From DASWOJ01 sp964250755 (GTDB taxonomy: Bacteria; Pseudomonadota; Alphaproteobacteria; Acetobacterales; Acetobacteraceae): a stretch of 64,000 nucleotides of DNA. The stretch lies in the NCBI GenBank assembly GCA_964250755.1, contig CAXUHB010000006.1:94844-158843 (forward strand). The letters are read 5' to 3'. Made by a program: the position numbers and the translations under genes. Below, piece after piece: positions 17,269-25,651 of the stretch (position 1 is its first letter; every line of letters begins with the position of its first letter). The notes under the pieces were generated by a model that saw only the letters and a list, made by a program, of their open reading frames with translations, was not told where the DNA came from and made no database searches.

Positions 17269-18633
17269 CTACCTCACGCTGTCCAGCAGGGCCTGCCACA
17301 TGGTGTCCGTGGCCGCGATCACCTTGGCGTTGGCGGCGTAGGCGCCCTGCAGCTGCACCATCGCCGCAAGCTCCTGGTCCACCGACACGCCGCTGTCCGC
17401 TGCCAGCCGGGATTGCAGGGACGCCTGCGCCGCCTTGCCCACCTCTGCGAACGATGCCGCGCGGGCCGCGTCCTGCGCGATGCCGGCCACCAGCGACGAC
17501 GCCCCGGCCACCGCCGCCCCGCCGCTCGCCAGCACCCCGTCCAGCACCGTGTTGATGATCGCCGTGCCGCCCGCCGGCCCAGCCGGCCCGGCGCCGTCCC
17601 GCAGGATCGTGGGCGCCGCCCGCACCGCCGCCGAGACCTGCATCCTCTGCGCGAACCCCGTCACCGGCCCCGCCGGCACCGCGCCCAGCGCATCCGTGAA
17701 CAGCGGCACCCCCGCCGCGGCGAAGCCGGACGCCAGCCCGGCCGCCAGGCCATCCAGCCCGGCCTGCACCGCCGGCAGCACGTTGTCCCGCAGCGCCAGG
17801 TTGGCGCCGATGGTCCCCCCGGTCAGCGATCCCGTCACATCCTGGCCGCCGACGAGCACCCGCGGCACTGCGGCGGCAGGCGTGTCCGGCGCCAGCGTCG
17901 CCGCCTGGACCACCAGCGGCCCGGACCCGCCGCGCAGCGGCAGCAGCACCCCATGCGCCACCGCCAGCATGTCCCCGTTGGCCTGCCGCAGGAACCGCGC
18001 GCCGGTCAGGTTGGCGACGATCTGCACCTGCCCGTCCCGCGCATCCTCCAGCCCGGCCACGCTGTCCCCGCGCGCCTGCGCTGCGATGATCTGGTCGGAC
18101 AGCGTGCCGATCCCCCGCAGCGCCGCGTTGGCCGTGGCCGCATCCGCCACGATGCCGTCCTGCGCCGCCTGGCGCGCGGTGGACACCGCGGCGCCCAGCG
18201 CGTTCACCCCCCGCGCTAGCCCGTCCGCCGCGGCGATCACCTGCCGCTGCTGGGTGCCGTTGGCCGGGTCGTTCGCCAGGGTCGAGAACCCGTCCCGCAG
18301 CGCGCCCAGCAGCCCCGGCAGGTCGTAGCCGTCCCCTGGCGCCCCGGACGCCGCATCCAGCCCGGCCAGCGCCGCGCCGCGCACGCCCTGCGCCGCCACC
18401 TCCGACGAGGACTGCACCAGCTGCTCCTGCAGGGCCAGGTCCAGGTTGCGCGCCGCCGGGCTGGTGCGTACGCCCAGGGACGCGCCGGACTGCCCGGCGT
18501 CCTGCATAGGGACGCTCTCGCGCACGTAGCCCGGGGTGCCGGCGTTGGCGACGTTGTGGGACACCACCGCCAGCTGCTTGGCGATGCCGTCCAGCCCGGT
18601 CGTCGCAGCGCCCAGGGCGCCCATCAAGCTCAT
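17269..18633 (-). CDS. flgK: Flagellar hook-associated protein FlgK (HAP1)
   Basis: 454 residues. The N-terminus MSLMGALGAATTGLDGIAKQ and the rod/hook motif VVSHNVANAGTPGYVRE are diagnostic. The C-terminal helix ending DQELAAMVQLQGAYAANAKV is the matching D0 coiled-coil segment. FlgK is the first junction protein between hook and filament and is exported by the flagellar type III system. It is somewhat shorter than enterobacterial FlgK (~545), the reduction lying in the variable middle. It sits 66 bp behind flgE and 2 nt ahead of flgL; no promoter was seen in the 66-bp gap, so transcription probably comes from the sigma-54 promoter in front of flgE. Confidence 0.95.
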   Translation of the reverse strand: MSLMGALGAATTGLDGIAKQLAVVSHNVANAGTPGYVRESVPMQDAGQSGASLGVRTSPAARNLDLALQEQLVQSSSEVAAQGVRGAALAGLDAASGAPGDGYDLPGLLGALRDGFSTLANDPANGTQQRQVIAAADGLARGVNALGAAVSTARQAAQDGIVADAATANAALRGIGTLSDQIIAAQARGDSVAGLEDARDGQVQIVANLTGARFLRQANGDMLAVAHGVLLPLRGGSGPLVVQAATLAPDTPAAAVPRVLVGGQDVTGSLTGGTIGANLALRDNVLPAVQAGLDGLAAGLASGFAAAGVPLFTDALGAVPAGPVTGFAQRMQVSAAVRAAPTILRDGAGPAGPAGGTAIINTVLDGVLASGGAAVAGASSLVAGIAQDAARAASFAEVGKAAQASLQSRLAADSGVSVDQELAAMVQLQGAYAANAKVIAATDTMWQALLDSVR

Positions 18634-18699
18634 GCCGCCGGCGCCCCCCGCCTGCCCGTCCTGCTCACTGCGTCACGCCGCTCTACCGCTTCATGTCTC

Positions 18700-20040
18700 C
18701 TACCGTTTCATATCAAGCGTCTGCTGCAGCAGCTCGTCCGCCGTCGTCACCATCTTGGTGTTGGCGGAGTAGGCGCGCTGGGCGACGATCAGCTTGCTGA
18801 ACTCGCCCGCGATGTCCACGTTGCTGCCCTCCACCGACTGCGCCACCAGGTTGCCGGCGCCGTTGCTGCCCGACGCCATCGTGCGCGCCCCGCCGCTGTC
18901 CCGCGTGGCCGTGAACGCCTGCCCGTCCTGCCGCTGCAAGGCGTCCGGGTTGGCGAACAGCGTCAGCGGCACCCGCGCGATCACCCGGCTCTGCCCGTTG
19001 TCGTAGTTGGCCACGACATCCCCGTTCTGCCGCGTCGTCACCCCGCTGAAGCTGCCCGGCGCCGCCCCGTCCTGCGTCAGCCCCTTCAGGCTGAAGTCCG
19101 TCCCTGCGAACTGCGTCAGCCCGTTGCCCTGCCCGAACGTGCCCAGGTTGATCGTGATGGCCTGCGGGCCCGAGCCGAAGTCGGGCTTGATCTGCAGCAT
19201 CGCCGGGGCGCCCGCGGCATAGGTGCTGCCGGCGGTGACTGTTCCCCCCGGCGGCGCGTTGACGGTGCCCGGCACGATGTTGCCGACGCCGCTGATGGTC
19301 CCGGCCGGCGCCCCGTTCGTGCCGAACTGCACGTCGGCCGTCCCCAGGCTGGTGCCGTTGGGCAGCGCCACCTTCACCGTCCAGGTGTTGGGCGTGCCGC
19401 CCGGCGACGCCGGCGGCTGCTGCGTCCAGGTCAGCTGCAGCGTCTGCGCGTTGCCCAGCGCGTCGAACACCTGCAGCGGGTTGGCGACCGTCCCGGCTGC
19501 CGCGGACGGCGTGGCCGGCAGGTTGGCCACCAGCGCCGCCTGCGTCGTCGCCACCGGGCTGAACGCCGCCTGCCCGACCTGGATGGGCGCGACCTTGCTG
19601 GTGTCCAGCACCCCGCTGGCCCCTGCCAGCCAGCCGTTCAGCACCCCGCCCGCGCTGTTGACCATGTAGCCGTCCCGGTCCAGCGAGAAGTCTCCGGTGC
19701 GGGTGTACTGCGGCAGCGGGTCGAAGGTCCCGGTTCCGTTCGCCGACATCACCTCCCGGCTGACCGTGAAGAAGCCCTGCCCGGCAACCGCCAGGTCCAG
19801 CGGCTTGTCCGTCAGCTTGATGCTGCCCTGCACCGTGTTGGCGTAGTCCGGCCGCGCCACCACCGATCCCGACTGGTTCTGCGTGGGCGTGCTGCTGGTC
19901 AGGTAGTCCTCGAAGCTGGTGTCCACCCGCTTGAAGCCGACGGTCTGGCTGTTGGCGACGTTGTCGCCGATGTTGCCGAACGCGGCGGATTGCGCGGACA
20001 AGCCTGAGATCGCGGTGTTCATGGCGCCGAACAGCGACAT
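18700..20040 (-). CDS. flgE: Flagellar hook protein FlgE
   Basis: 446 residues. Diagnostic are MSLFGAMNTAISGLSAQSAA at the start, FGNIGDNVANSQTVGFKRVD, the FlgE/F/G signature around PLDLAVAGQGFF, and the C-terminal SNVDIAGEFSKLIVAQRAYS with ANTKMVTTADELLQQTLD. It polymerises into the hook outside the cell. ATG 20040 is preceded by a near-perfect AGGAGG; the open frame extends another 103 low-complexity codons upstream, which are rejected. A sigma-54 promoter lies about 45 bp upstream. It is the first gene of flgE-flgK-flgL. Confidence 0.96.
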   Translation of the reverse strand: MSLFGAMNTAISGLSAQSAAFGNIGDNVANSQTVGFKRVDTSFEDYLTSSTPTQNQSGSVVARPDYANTVQGSIKLTDKPLDLAVAGQGFFTVSREVMSANGTGTFDPLPQYTRTGDFSLDRDGYMVNSAGGVLNGWLAGASGVLDTSKVAPIQVGQAAFSPVATTQAALVANLPATPSAAAGTVANPLQVFDALGNAQTLQLTWTQQPPASPGGTPNTWTVKVALPNGTSLGTADVQFGTNGAPAGTISGVGNIVPGTVNAPPGGTVTAGSTYAAGAPAMLQIKPDFGSGPQAITINLGTFGQGNGLTQFAGTDFSLKGLTQDGAAPGSFSGVTTRQNGDVVANYDNGQSRVIARVPLTLFANPDALQRQDGQAFTATRDSGGARTMASGSNGAGNLVAQSVEGSNVDIAGEFSKLIVAQRAYSANTKMVTTADELLQQTLDMKR

Positions 20041-20084
20041 GGCAAACCTCCTGTGATGCGGCCCGGCGGGCCTGCAGGTGCAAG

Positions 20085-20100
20085 GCAGGAAGCGTGCCAA
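20085..20100 (-). promoter_or_regulatory. Sigma-54 (-24/-12) promoter for flgEKL
   Basis: The minus strand reads TTGGCACGCTTCCTGC. GG at 20098-20097 and GC at 20086-20085 are separated by exactly 10 nt, and the -24 box TGGCACG is a full match to the consensus. Predicted transcription starts near 20073, leaving a ~33-nt leader with AGGAGG before the flgE ATG. Confidence 0.85.
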
Positions 20101-20399
20101 GCGCCGGCGCCGGGCAGGGCCGGGGCATCCGCCGTTCCCTGCCGGGTTCGGGCGGCTCCGCGGCGGCCCAGCCGGCAGGTTCGGACCGGCAGGATGTGCC
20201 GGGTGGGGCGGCCCGGCACGGCACGGGGCGGGGCTGCCCCGCCCGCGTTGGGGGCGGAGACGCGCCGGCCGCGCGCCGGCGCCCAGGACGTCGTCTAGGC
20301 TGCCGCCCAGGAGGCTGGCAGCCCCCGGCGGCTTGTGCTCCCGCAGCATGCTCCCCCCATGCCGGACATTCGAACATCCACGGTGCGGGCAGTGGCAGG

Positions 20400-20416
20400 T
20401 TGGCCCAGGGCTTGCT
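20400..20416 (+). promoter_or_regulatory. Sigma-54 (-24/-12) promoter for fliK and downstream flagellar genes
   Basis: TTGGCCCAGGGCTTGCT: GG at 20402-20403 and GC at 20414-20415 with exactly 10 nt between, and a consensus TTGCT -12 box. The -24 box (TTGGCCC) has one change from TTGGCAC. The predicted start near 20427 would make an ATG at 20428 leaderless and favours the ATG at 20443. Confidence 0.7.
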
Positions 20417-20442
20417 GATGCCGGTGCATGATCTCCCGGGGC

Positions 20443-22110
20443 ATGACCTCTGCCGTTGCCGCCGCCGCCCGCCGCTGCCGGATGCCTGCGCCGGGAGGCG
20501 CACCGGTGGGCGAGGGCCGCTTCGCCACGTTGGTCGCGGCTGCAAGCCCCCCTCCGTCCGCTGCACCCGCCGGGGCGGCGGACGTCAGTCCGGCGAACCC
20601 AGCCGTGCCGGGGCAGCAGGGCCGCGCCGGGCCGGGTGGCGGCTCTGCTGCCCCTGACTCTGCCGCTGGTTCCGCCGGCCCAGCGGTCCGTCCGGACCGG
20701 GGGCGGCCCGAGGCGATGGACAAGAAGCCGGCTGGCCCGTGCGCCCCGGAAACAGAGGCGGTAGAGGCGGCAGGCCGCGGCGGGACGGCGCCCGCGCTGC
20801 CGGACGCCGCGCCAGGCCCGCTGCCCGGCGCCAGCCCGGCCCTGCCCGGCACCGGGCCAGGACCGGATGTGCTGGCCGCAGCCGTCCAGCCCACGAATAT
20901 GAAGCCTTCGGACGGACAGCTGGCGGGCGTGCCGGCCCTGCCCAGCGCAGCCCCCAAGGCCGGACCCGCAGTATCGCCAGCGGGCCAGGCAGACCCGGTG
21001 GCCGCCGCGCCCGCTGCGGCGTCAGGGGCTGGCCGCCCTAGCTCTCCCCCCGCCCCGTCCCCGGCCGGCGGCCCACGGACAGGGCCGGCGCAGCCCGTCC
21101 GGGACGCCGCCGTGGCTGCTGCGGCCCCGACCCGCCCGGACCCTGCCGGCAGCATCCCGCTTCCGCCCGGCGTCGGCGCCCAGGTGGCCGTGCTCCTGGC
21201 CCCGGGCGCCCCCCGGCCAGCACCCGCGGCTCCAGCGGTCCTCCCGGACGCGCTATCCGTGCTGGCGGACGACGCGGGATCGCCGGGCACTGCTGCCGCA
21301 CCTGGTGTCCGGGCCGCCGCCAGTCAGACCTCCCCTTCCGGTCCCGCTGCCGCGCCCGATCCCGCCGCGGCGAAGCAGGACGGCGCGTCCCTTCCAGACC
21401 CCGGCGCGGGCGGGCGGGGCGGCGGGGACCCGCAGCCCGGCCAGGCCGGCCAGAGCGTCCCCGCCGCCGAGCCTGTGCCGGCCGGGTCCGCCCTTGTCCC
21501 GGCAGCCCCCAGTCTGGCAGTCCCCAGTCTGGCAGCCCCCAGCCCGGCACCCCGCGCCGCCCCCGCGCCGCACCTGGCGCCCTCCGCCCCCGCCGCCCCG
21601 GCGCCCGAGCAGCTTCGCCCCGCCTTCGCCGCCGCCGCGCAGCCTGCCGGGCCAAGCCAGGTGGTGGTCCGTCTCGCCCCCGCCGAACTCGGCCAGGTTC
21701 AGGTCGGCATCATCCGCGCGCCCGGCGGCCCCGCCCGGATCGAGCTGGCCGCCGAGCGTCCGGAGACCCTGCAACTCCTGATGCGCGACCAGCCCGCGCT
21801 GCACCGCGCGCTCGACCAGGCCGGAGTGCCGGTGGAGGGCCGCGTCCTGCACTTCCAGCTTGCCGCAGCCGATCCCGCCCGCGATCCCGCGCCCGCATTC
21901 CCCCTGCCGGCTAGCGGCGGCCTGGGCAGCGGCGCGACGGGCGCCGCCGGCGACGGCGGGGCAGGGTCGGGCGGTGGCCGCGGCCCGGCGCCGGACTGGG
22001 CTGGCCAGTTCCCCGGTGCCGGCCGCGGCCCAGTGCAGGACGCCGGGCCGTTCCACCCCGCCATGCCCCCTCCGCGCCGCGTCCGTGCCGGCGTGGATAT
22101 CACCGCCTGA
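20443..22110 (+). CDS. fliK: Flagellar hook-length control protein FliK
   Basis: About 555 residues. The first ~390 are a Pro/Ala/Gly-rich low-complexity ruler region. The C-terminal Flg_hook domain is recognisable by VVVRLAPAELGQVQVGI, then RIELAAERPETLQLLMRDQP, and LHRALDQAGVPVEGRVLHF. FliK is exported during hook assembly, measures hook length and switches FlhB specificity. It lies 17 bp ahead of flgD, the hook-cap gene, as is common. ATG 20443 is preferred to the ATG at 20428, which lies at the predicted transcription start of the sigma-54 promoter. The repeat-rich segment near 21500-21550 encodes short SLAVPSLAAPS-type repeats. Confidence 0.88.
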   Translation: MTSAVAAAARRCRMPAPGGAPVGEGRFATLVAAASPPPSAAPAGAADVSPANPAVPGQQGRAGPGGGSAAPDSAAGSAGPAVRPDRGRPEAMDKKPAGPCAPETEAVEAAGRGGTAPALPDAAPGPLPGASPALPGTGPGPDVLAAAVQPTNMKPSDGQLAGVPALPSAAPKAGPAVSPAGQADPVAAAPAAASGAGRPSSPPAPSPAGGPRTGPAQPVRDAAVAAAAPTRPDPAGSIPLPPGVGAQVAVLLAPGAPRPAPAAPAVLPDALSVLADDAGSPGTAAAPGVRAAASQTSPSGPAAAPDPAAAKQDGASLPDPGAGGRGGGDPQPGQAGQSVPAAEPVPAGSALVPAAPSLAVPSLAAPSPAPRAAPAPHLAPSAPAAPAPEQLRPAFAAAAQPAGPSQVVVRLAPAELGQVQVGIIRAPGGPARIELAAERPETLQLLMRDQPALHRALDQAGVPVEGRVLHFQLAAADPARDPAPAFPLPASGGLGSGATGAAGDGGAGSGGGRGPAPDWAGQFPGAGRGPVQDAGPFHPAMPPPRRVRAGVDITA

Positions 22111-22127
22111 CCCAGGAGCATCCCATC

Positions 22128-22829
22128 ATGACCGCCGCCACCGCCGCCCTGACGCCGACCGCCGCGACCACCACGCCTGCCGCGGCCAAGGCTGCGACGG
22201 CCAACGCCGCGGCGCCCACGGACGCGCTGGGCAAGCTGTCCGGCAACTTCAACGACTTCCTCAAGCTGCTGATGACGCAGCTGCAGAACCAGGACCCGAC
22301 CGCGCCGATGGACACCAACGCCTTCACCAGCCAGCTCGTGCAGTTCTCGTCGGTCGAGCAGCAGATCAACACGAACAGCAGCCTGACCAAGCTGATCGAG
22401 GCGACGCAGGGCGGCTCGGTGCTGCAAGCCGCGGGGATGGTCGGCAAGTCCGTGCAGGCCACGTCGGACCACCTGGCGCTGCAGGGCAGCAAGGCCGCGG
22501 TGGCGTTCACCCTGTCCGGGCCGCAGGGCGTGACGGTCAGCGTCGCGAACGAGGCCGGGACGGTGCTGCGGACCGCCACGGTGTCCGGCACGTCCGGCGC
22601 CAACGCCTGGACCTGGGACGGCAAGGACGGGTCCGGGCGCACGCTGCCCGATGGCAGCTACCGCGTGGCCGTGACGGGGGTGGCCGGGTCCGGCGCGGCG
22701 CAGGCCGTGCCCTTCACCGTCGGCGGCACCGCGACCGGCGTGACGCGCGGCAACGGGACGCTGCAGGTGCAGATGGGCGCGCTGTCGGTGGACCTGTCCC
22801 AGGTGCAGTCGGTGGGCGGCGGCACGTAG
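22128..22829 (+). CDS. flgD: Flagellar hook-assembly (cap) protein FlgD
   Basis: 233 residues. The conserved N-terminal export/cap segment is NFNDFLKLLMTQLQNQDPTA followed by PMDTNAFTSQLVQFSSVEQQ. The C-terminal half has a FLgD_Ig-like fold, WTWDGKDGSGRTLPDGSYRV. FlgD caps the growing hook and helps FlgE subunits insert. The start has AGGAG at good spacing and follows fliK by 17 bp. The first ~35 residues are Ala/Thr rich. Confidence 0.95.
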   Translation: MTAATAALTPTAATTTPAAAKAATANAAAPTDALGKLSGNFNDFLKLLMTQLQNQDPTAPMDTNAFTSQLVQFSSVEQQINTNSSLTKLIEATQGGSVLQAAGMVGKSVQATSDHLALQGSKAAVAFTLSGPQGVTVSVANEAGTVLRTATVSGTSGANAWTWDGKDGSGRTLPDGSYRVAVTGVAGSGAAQAVPFTVGGTATGVTRGNGTLQVQMGALSVDLSQVQSVGGGT

Positions 22830-22855
22830 CGCGGCCCCCCTCCCGTTTCCCACGC

Positions 22856-22884
22856 GGCCCGGCAGCTTTTGCCGGGGCCTTAAT
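22856..22884. terminator. Hairpin between flgD and fliF
   Basis: GGCCCGGCA (22856-22864) and TGCCGGGGCC (22870-22879) can pair with one bulged base around a short GCTTT loop, followed by TTAAT. It could attenuate transcription between the hook genes and the basal-body genes, or be a protein site; there is no strong T-tract. Confidence 0.45.
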
Positions 22885-22949
22885 CCCGCAGTAACCGCCG
22901 CGGCGCATCGTGCGGACATGGCCCACCGGCATCCCGCACAGGTTTCCAC

Positions 22950-24635
22950 ATGAGCGCGGTCCTTGCAGGCCTGCGCGGCCTCGGCCCGGTGCGCCTGGGC
23001 GCCATGGCCGCGGTTGCCCTGGTCGTGCTGGGCCTGCTCGGCTGGCTCGGCCTGCGCGGCGGGGATGCGCCGATGGCGCTGCTGTATGCCGACCTGGGTC
23101 TGCGGGAGGCCGGGCAGGTCGTGGACCAGTTGGACCGCGCCCGCATCCCGCGCCAGGCCGACGCGGGCGGCAGCCGCATCATGGTCCCCGCCGACCAGGT
23201 GGCCCGCGCCCGGCTGTTGCTGGCCAAGGAGGGCCTGCCGTCCGGCGGCAGCATCGGCTACGAGATCTTCGACCGCGGGGACGCGCTGACCGCCACCGGC
23301 TTCCAGCAGGGCATCAGCCAGACCCGCGCGATGGAGGGGGAGCTGGCGCGGACCATACGCAGCCTGCAAGGCGTGCGCGCCGCCCGCGTCCACCTGGTGC
23401 TGCCCCGGCGCGAACCCTTCGCGCGAGACCGCCAGGACGCCCAGGCCAGCGTGGTGCTGACGATGGCCGGCGCGGCGCGGCTGGACCGGGAGGGCACGCA
23501 GGCCGTGCTGAACCTGATCGCCGCGGCGGTGCCGGGCCTGCGCCCGCAGAACATCGCGGTGGTGGACAGCCGCGGCAACCTGCTGGCCCGCGCCGGCCAG
23601 CCCACCGGCCCGGCAGCCACGGCGCAGTCGGCGGACGAGTTGAAGCGCGCCGGGGAGCTTCGGCTGGCCCGCGCGGTGGAGGAGATGCTGGAGCGCTCGG
23701 TCGGCCCCGGCCGCGTGCGGGCGGAGGCGACGATGGACCTGGACTTCGACCAGGTCCACGAGACGCAGGAGCGCTACGACCCCGACGGCCAGGTCGTCCG
23801 CAGCCAGCAGAGCAACACGAGCAGCAGCAAGACCACGGACGCCGCAACCAACGTGTCCGTGGCCAACAACCTGCCCAACGCGGACGCCGCCGCCAACCCG
23901 TCCGGCACGCAGGAGCAGCGGCAGGAGGAGACGACCAACTACGAGATCGGCAAGACCGTGCGGACGCTGGTGCGGGAGCAGCCGCAGGTGAGGCGCATCA
24001 GCCTGGCGGTGATGGTGGACGGCGTGGCGGCGCCCGGGCCGGACGGCGTGCCCGCTTGGTCGCCGCGCAGCCCGGAGGAGCTGGCCCGCATCGGCGCCCT
24101 GGTCCGCAGCGCCATCGGCTTCAACGAGGCGCGCGGGGACCGGGTGGAGGTGGTGTCCATGCGCTTCGCCGGGGTGGATGACGGTGCGGAGGCCGCGCCG
24201 CCCGCGCCCTGGCTGCAACTGACCAAGGCCGACTGGATGCGCCTAACCGAGACCGGGATCGTGTCGCTGGTGGTGCTGCTGGCGCTGCTGTTCGTGCTGC
24301 GCCCGATGATGCTGCGCCTGACCTTGCAGCCCCAGGCGGCCCTGGCCGGCATGGGGACCAGTGCGGGCGGTACCCTGGCCGGCATGGACGGCGCGCTGGT
24401 CGAGGGTAATGCGCCAGGAGGCGCGCATGGTGGTCTGCACGGCGGCGCGCAGGCCCTGGCCGGCGGGGAGGCCGGGGCGTTGTCCGGTCCACCAGACGAG
24501 GAGTTGATGATGCTTGCCAACGTGGAGGGCGCGCTGCGGGCCTCGTCGGTCCGGCGGCTGACGGCGCTGGTGGAGCGCCATCCCCAGCAAAGCCTGCTGC
24601 TGCTGCGGAACTGGATTGCCGGGGAGGGCGCCTAG
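22950..24635 (+). CDS. fliF: Flagellar MS-ring protein FliF
   Basis: 561 residues. There is a transmembrane segment at ~15-36, then YscJ/FliF ring-building motifs (ALLYADLGLREAGQVVDQLD, GSIGYEIFDRGDALTATGFQ and QGVRAARVHLVLPRREPFAR). The middle beta-collar region contains NYEIGKTVRTLVREQPQVRR, and a second transmembrane segment (GIVSLVVLLALLFVLRPMML) is near ~430. FliF forms the MS ring in the inner membrane, houses the export gate and binds FliG through its C-terminus. Its stop abuts the fliG start (TAG-ATG), so fliF and fliG are co-translated. A glycine/histidine-rich insertion lies between the second membrane segment and the C-terminal FliG-binding tail. Confidence 0.96.
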   Translation: MSAVLAGLRGLGPVRLGAMAAVALVVLGLLGWLGLRGGDAPMALLYADLGLREAGQVVDQLDRARIPRQADAGGSRIMVPADQVARARLLLAKEGLPSGGSIGYEIFDRGDALTATGFQQGISQTRAMEGELARTIRSLQGVRAARVHLVLPRREPFARDRQDAQASVVLTMAGAARLDREGTQAVLNLIAAAVPGLRPQNIAVVDSRGNLLARAGQPTGPAATAQSADELKRAGELRLARAVEEMLERSVGPGRVRAEATMDLDFDQVHETQERYDPDGQVVRSQQSNTSSSKTTDAATNVSVANNLPNADAAANPSGTQEQRQEETTNYEIGKTVRTLVREQPQVRRISLAVMVDGVAAPGPDGVPAWSPRSPEELARIGALVRSAIGFNEARGDRVEVVSMRFAGVDDGAEAAPPAPWLQLTKADWMRLTETGIVSLVVLLALLFVLRPMMLRLTLQPQAALAGMGTSAGGTLAGMDGALVEGNAPGGAHGGLHGGAQALAGGEAGALSGPPDEELMMLANVEGALRASSVRRLTALVERHPQQSLLLLRNWIAGEGA

Positions 24636-25649
24636 ATGGGTGCGATGGCTGCCTTGCAGGGCGTCACGGGCAAGCAGAAGGCGGCGATCCTGATGCTGGC
24701 ACTCGGCGAGGAGCAGAGCGCCCGGCTGATCGCCATGATGGAGGAGGACGAAATCCGCGACCTGTCCGGCGCGATGGTCGGCCTGGGATCGGTGAAGGCC
24801 GCGGTGATCGAGCAGGTGTGCCAGGACTTCGCGGACGAGCTGGGCCAGCAGGGCAACGTGATCGGCAGCCTGGAAAGCACCGAGCGGCTGCTGCTGGCCG
24901 CCCTGCCACCGGACCGCGCCGCGCAGATCATGGAGGAAATCCGCGGCCCCGCGGGCAGGACCATGTGGGACAAGCTGGGCAACGTGAACGAGGCGGTGCT
25001 GGCGAACTACCTCAAGAACGAATACCCGCAGACCGTCGCGGTCGTGCTGACCAAGATCAAGCCGGACCACGCCGGGCGCGTGCTGGCGCTGCTGCCCGAC
25101 AGCTTCGGCATCGAGGTCATCATGCGGATGCTCCGCATGGAGAGCGTGCAGCGCGACGTGCTGAACGGGGTCGAGCAGACGCTCCGCAGCGAGTTCATGC
25201 TGACGCTGGCCAGCACCACCCGGCGCGACAGCCACGAGATGATGGCCGACATCTTCAACAGCCTGGACCGCGCGACGGAGGCGCGGTTCACGACGGCGCT
25301 GGAGGAGCGCAACCGGGACGCCGCCGACCGGATCAAGGCGCTGATGTTCACCTTCGACGACCTGCGGCGGCTGACGCCGGCCAACGTGCAGATCCTCCTG
25401 CGCTCGGTCGAGAAGGACAAGCTGCCGATGGCGCTCAAGGGCGCGTCGGACGGCCTGCGCGAGCTGTTCTTCGGCAACCTGTCGGAGCGCGCGGGCAAGA
25501 TGCTGCGCGAGGACATCGAGATGCTCGGCCCCGTCAAGCTGCGCGACGTGGACGAGGCGCAGGCCGGCATCGTCGCGATGGCCAAGGACCTGGCAGCGCA
25601 GGGCGTGATCGAGATCAGCGAAGGCAAGAACGACGAGATGGTGGTCTAG
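24636..25649 (+). CDS. fliG: Flagellar motor switch protein FliG
   Basis: 337 residues, the standard length. The N-terminal domain (KQKAAILMLALGEEQSARLI) binds FliF. The middle domain has the EHPQ-like site as NEYPQTVAVVLTKIKPDHAG. The C-terminal domain (FDDLRRLTPANVQILLRSVE, ALKGASDGLRELFFGNLSER and DVDEAQAGIVAMAKDLAAQG) bears the charged torque helix that meets the MotA stator. FliG is the rotor part of the C-ring and couples to FliM/FliN. fliM itself is not in this window. Confidence 0.97.
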   Translation: MGAMAALQGVTGKQKAAILMLALGEEQSARLIAMMEEDEIRDLSGAMVGLGSVKAAVIEQVCQDFADELGQQGNVIGSLESTERLLLAALPPDRAAQIMEEIRGPAGRTMWDKLGNVNEAVLANYLKNEYPQTVAVVLTKIKPDHAGRVLALLPDSFGIEVIMRMLRMESVQRDVLNGVEQTLRSEFMLTLASTTRRDSHEMMADIFNSLDRATEARFTTALEERNRDAADRIKALMFTFDDLRRLTPANVQILLRSVEKDKLPMALKGASDGLRELFFGNLSERAGKMLREDIEMLGPVKLRDVDEAQAGIVAMAKDLAAQGVIEISEGKNDEMVV

Positions 25650-25651
25650 CC

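Larger units (their letters stand above)
20041..20442. promoter_or_regulatory. Divergent flagellar control region, flgE / fliK
   Basis: About 400 bp without a supported gene. It holds two facing -24/-12 promoters, one near each end. The intervening ~300 bp is G+C rich with several small dyads, where enhancer sites for a FlbD-type activator would be expected; no site could be assigned with confidence. Short open frames here show no family similarity. Confidence 0.65.

Noticed and set aside
22875..22892. A possible -24/-12 promoter before fliF (GG-N10-GC at GGCCTTAATCCCGC)
   Set aside because: Only the spacing fits; both boxes are poor (GGGCCT and CCGC), and the site overlaps a hairpin.
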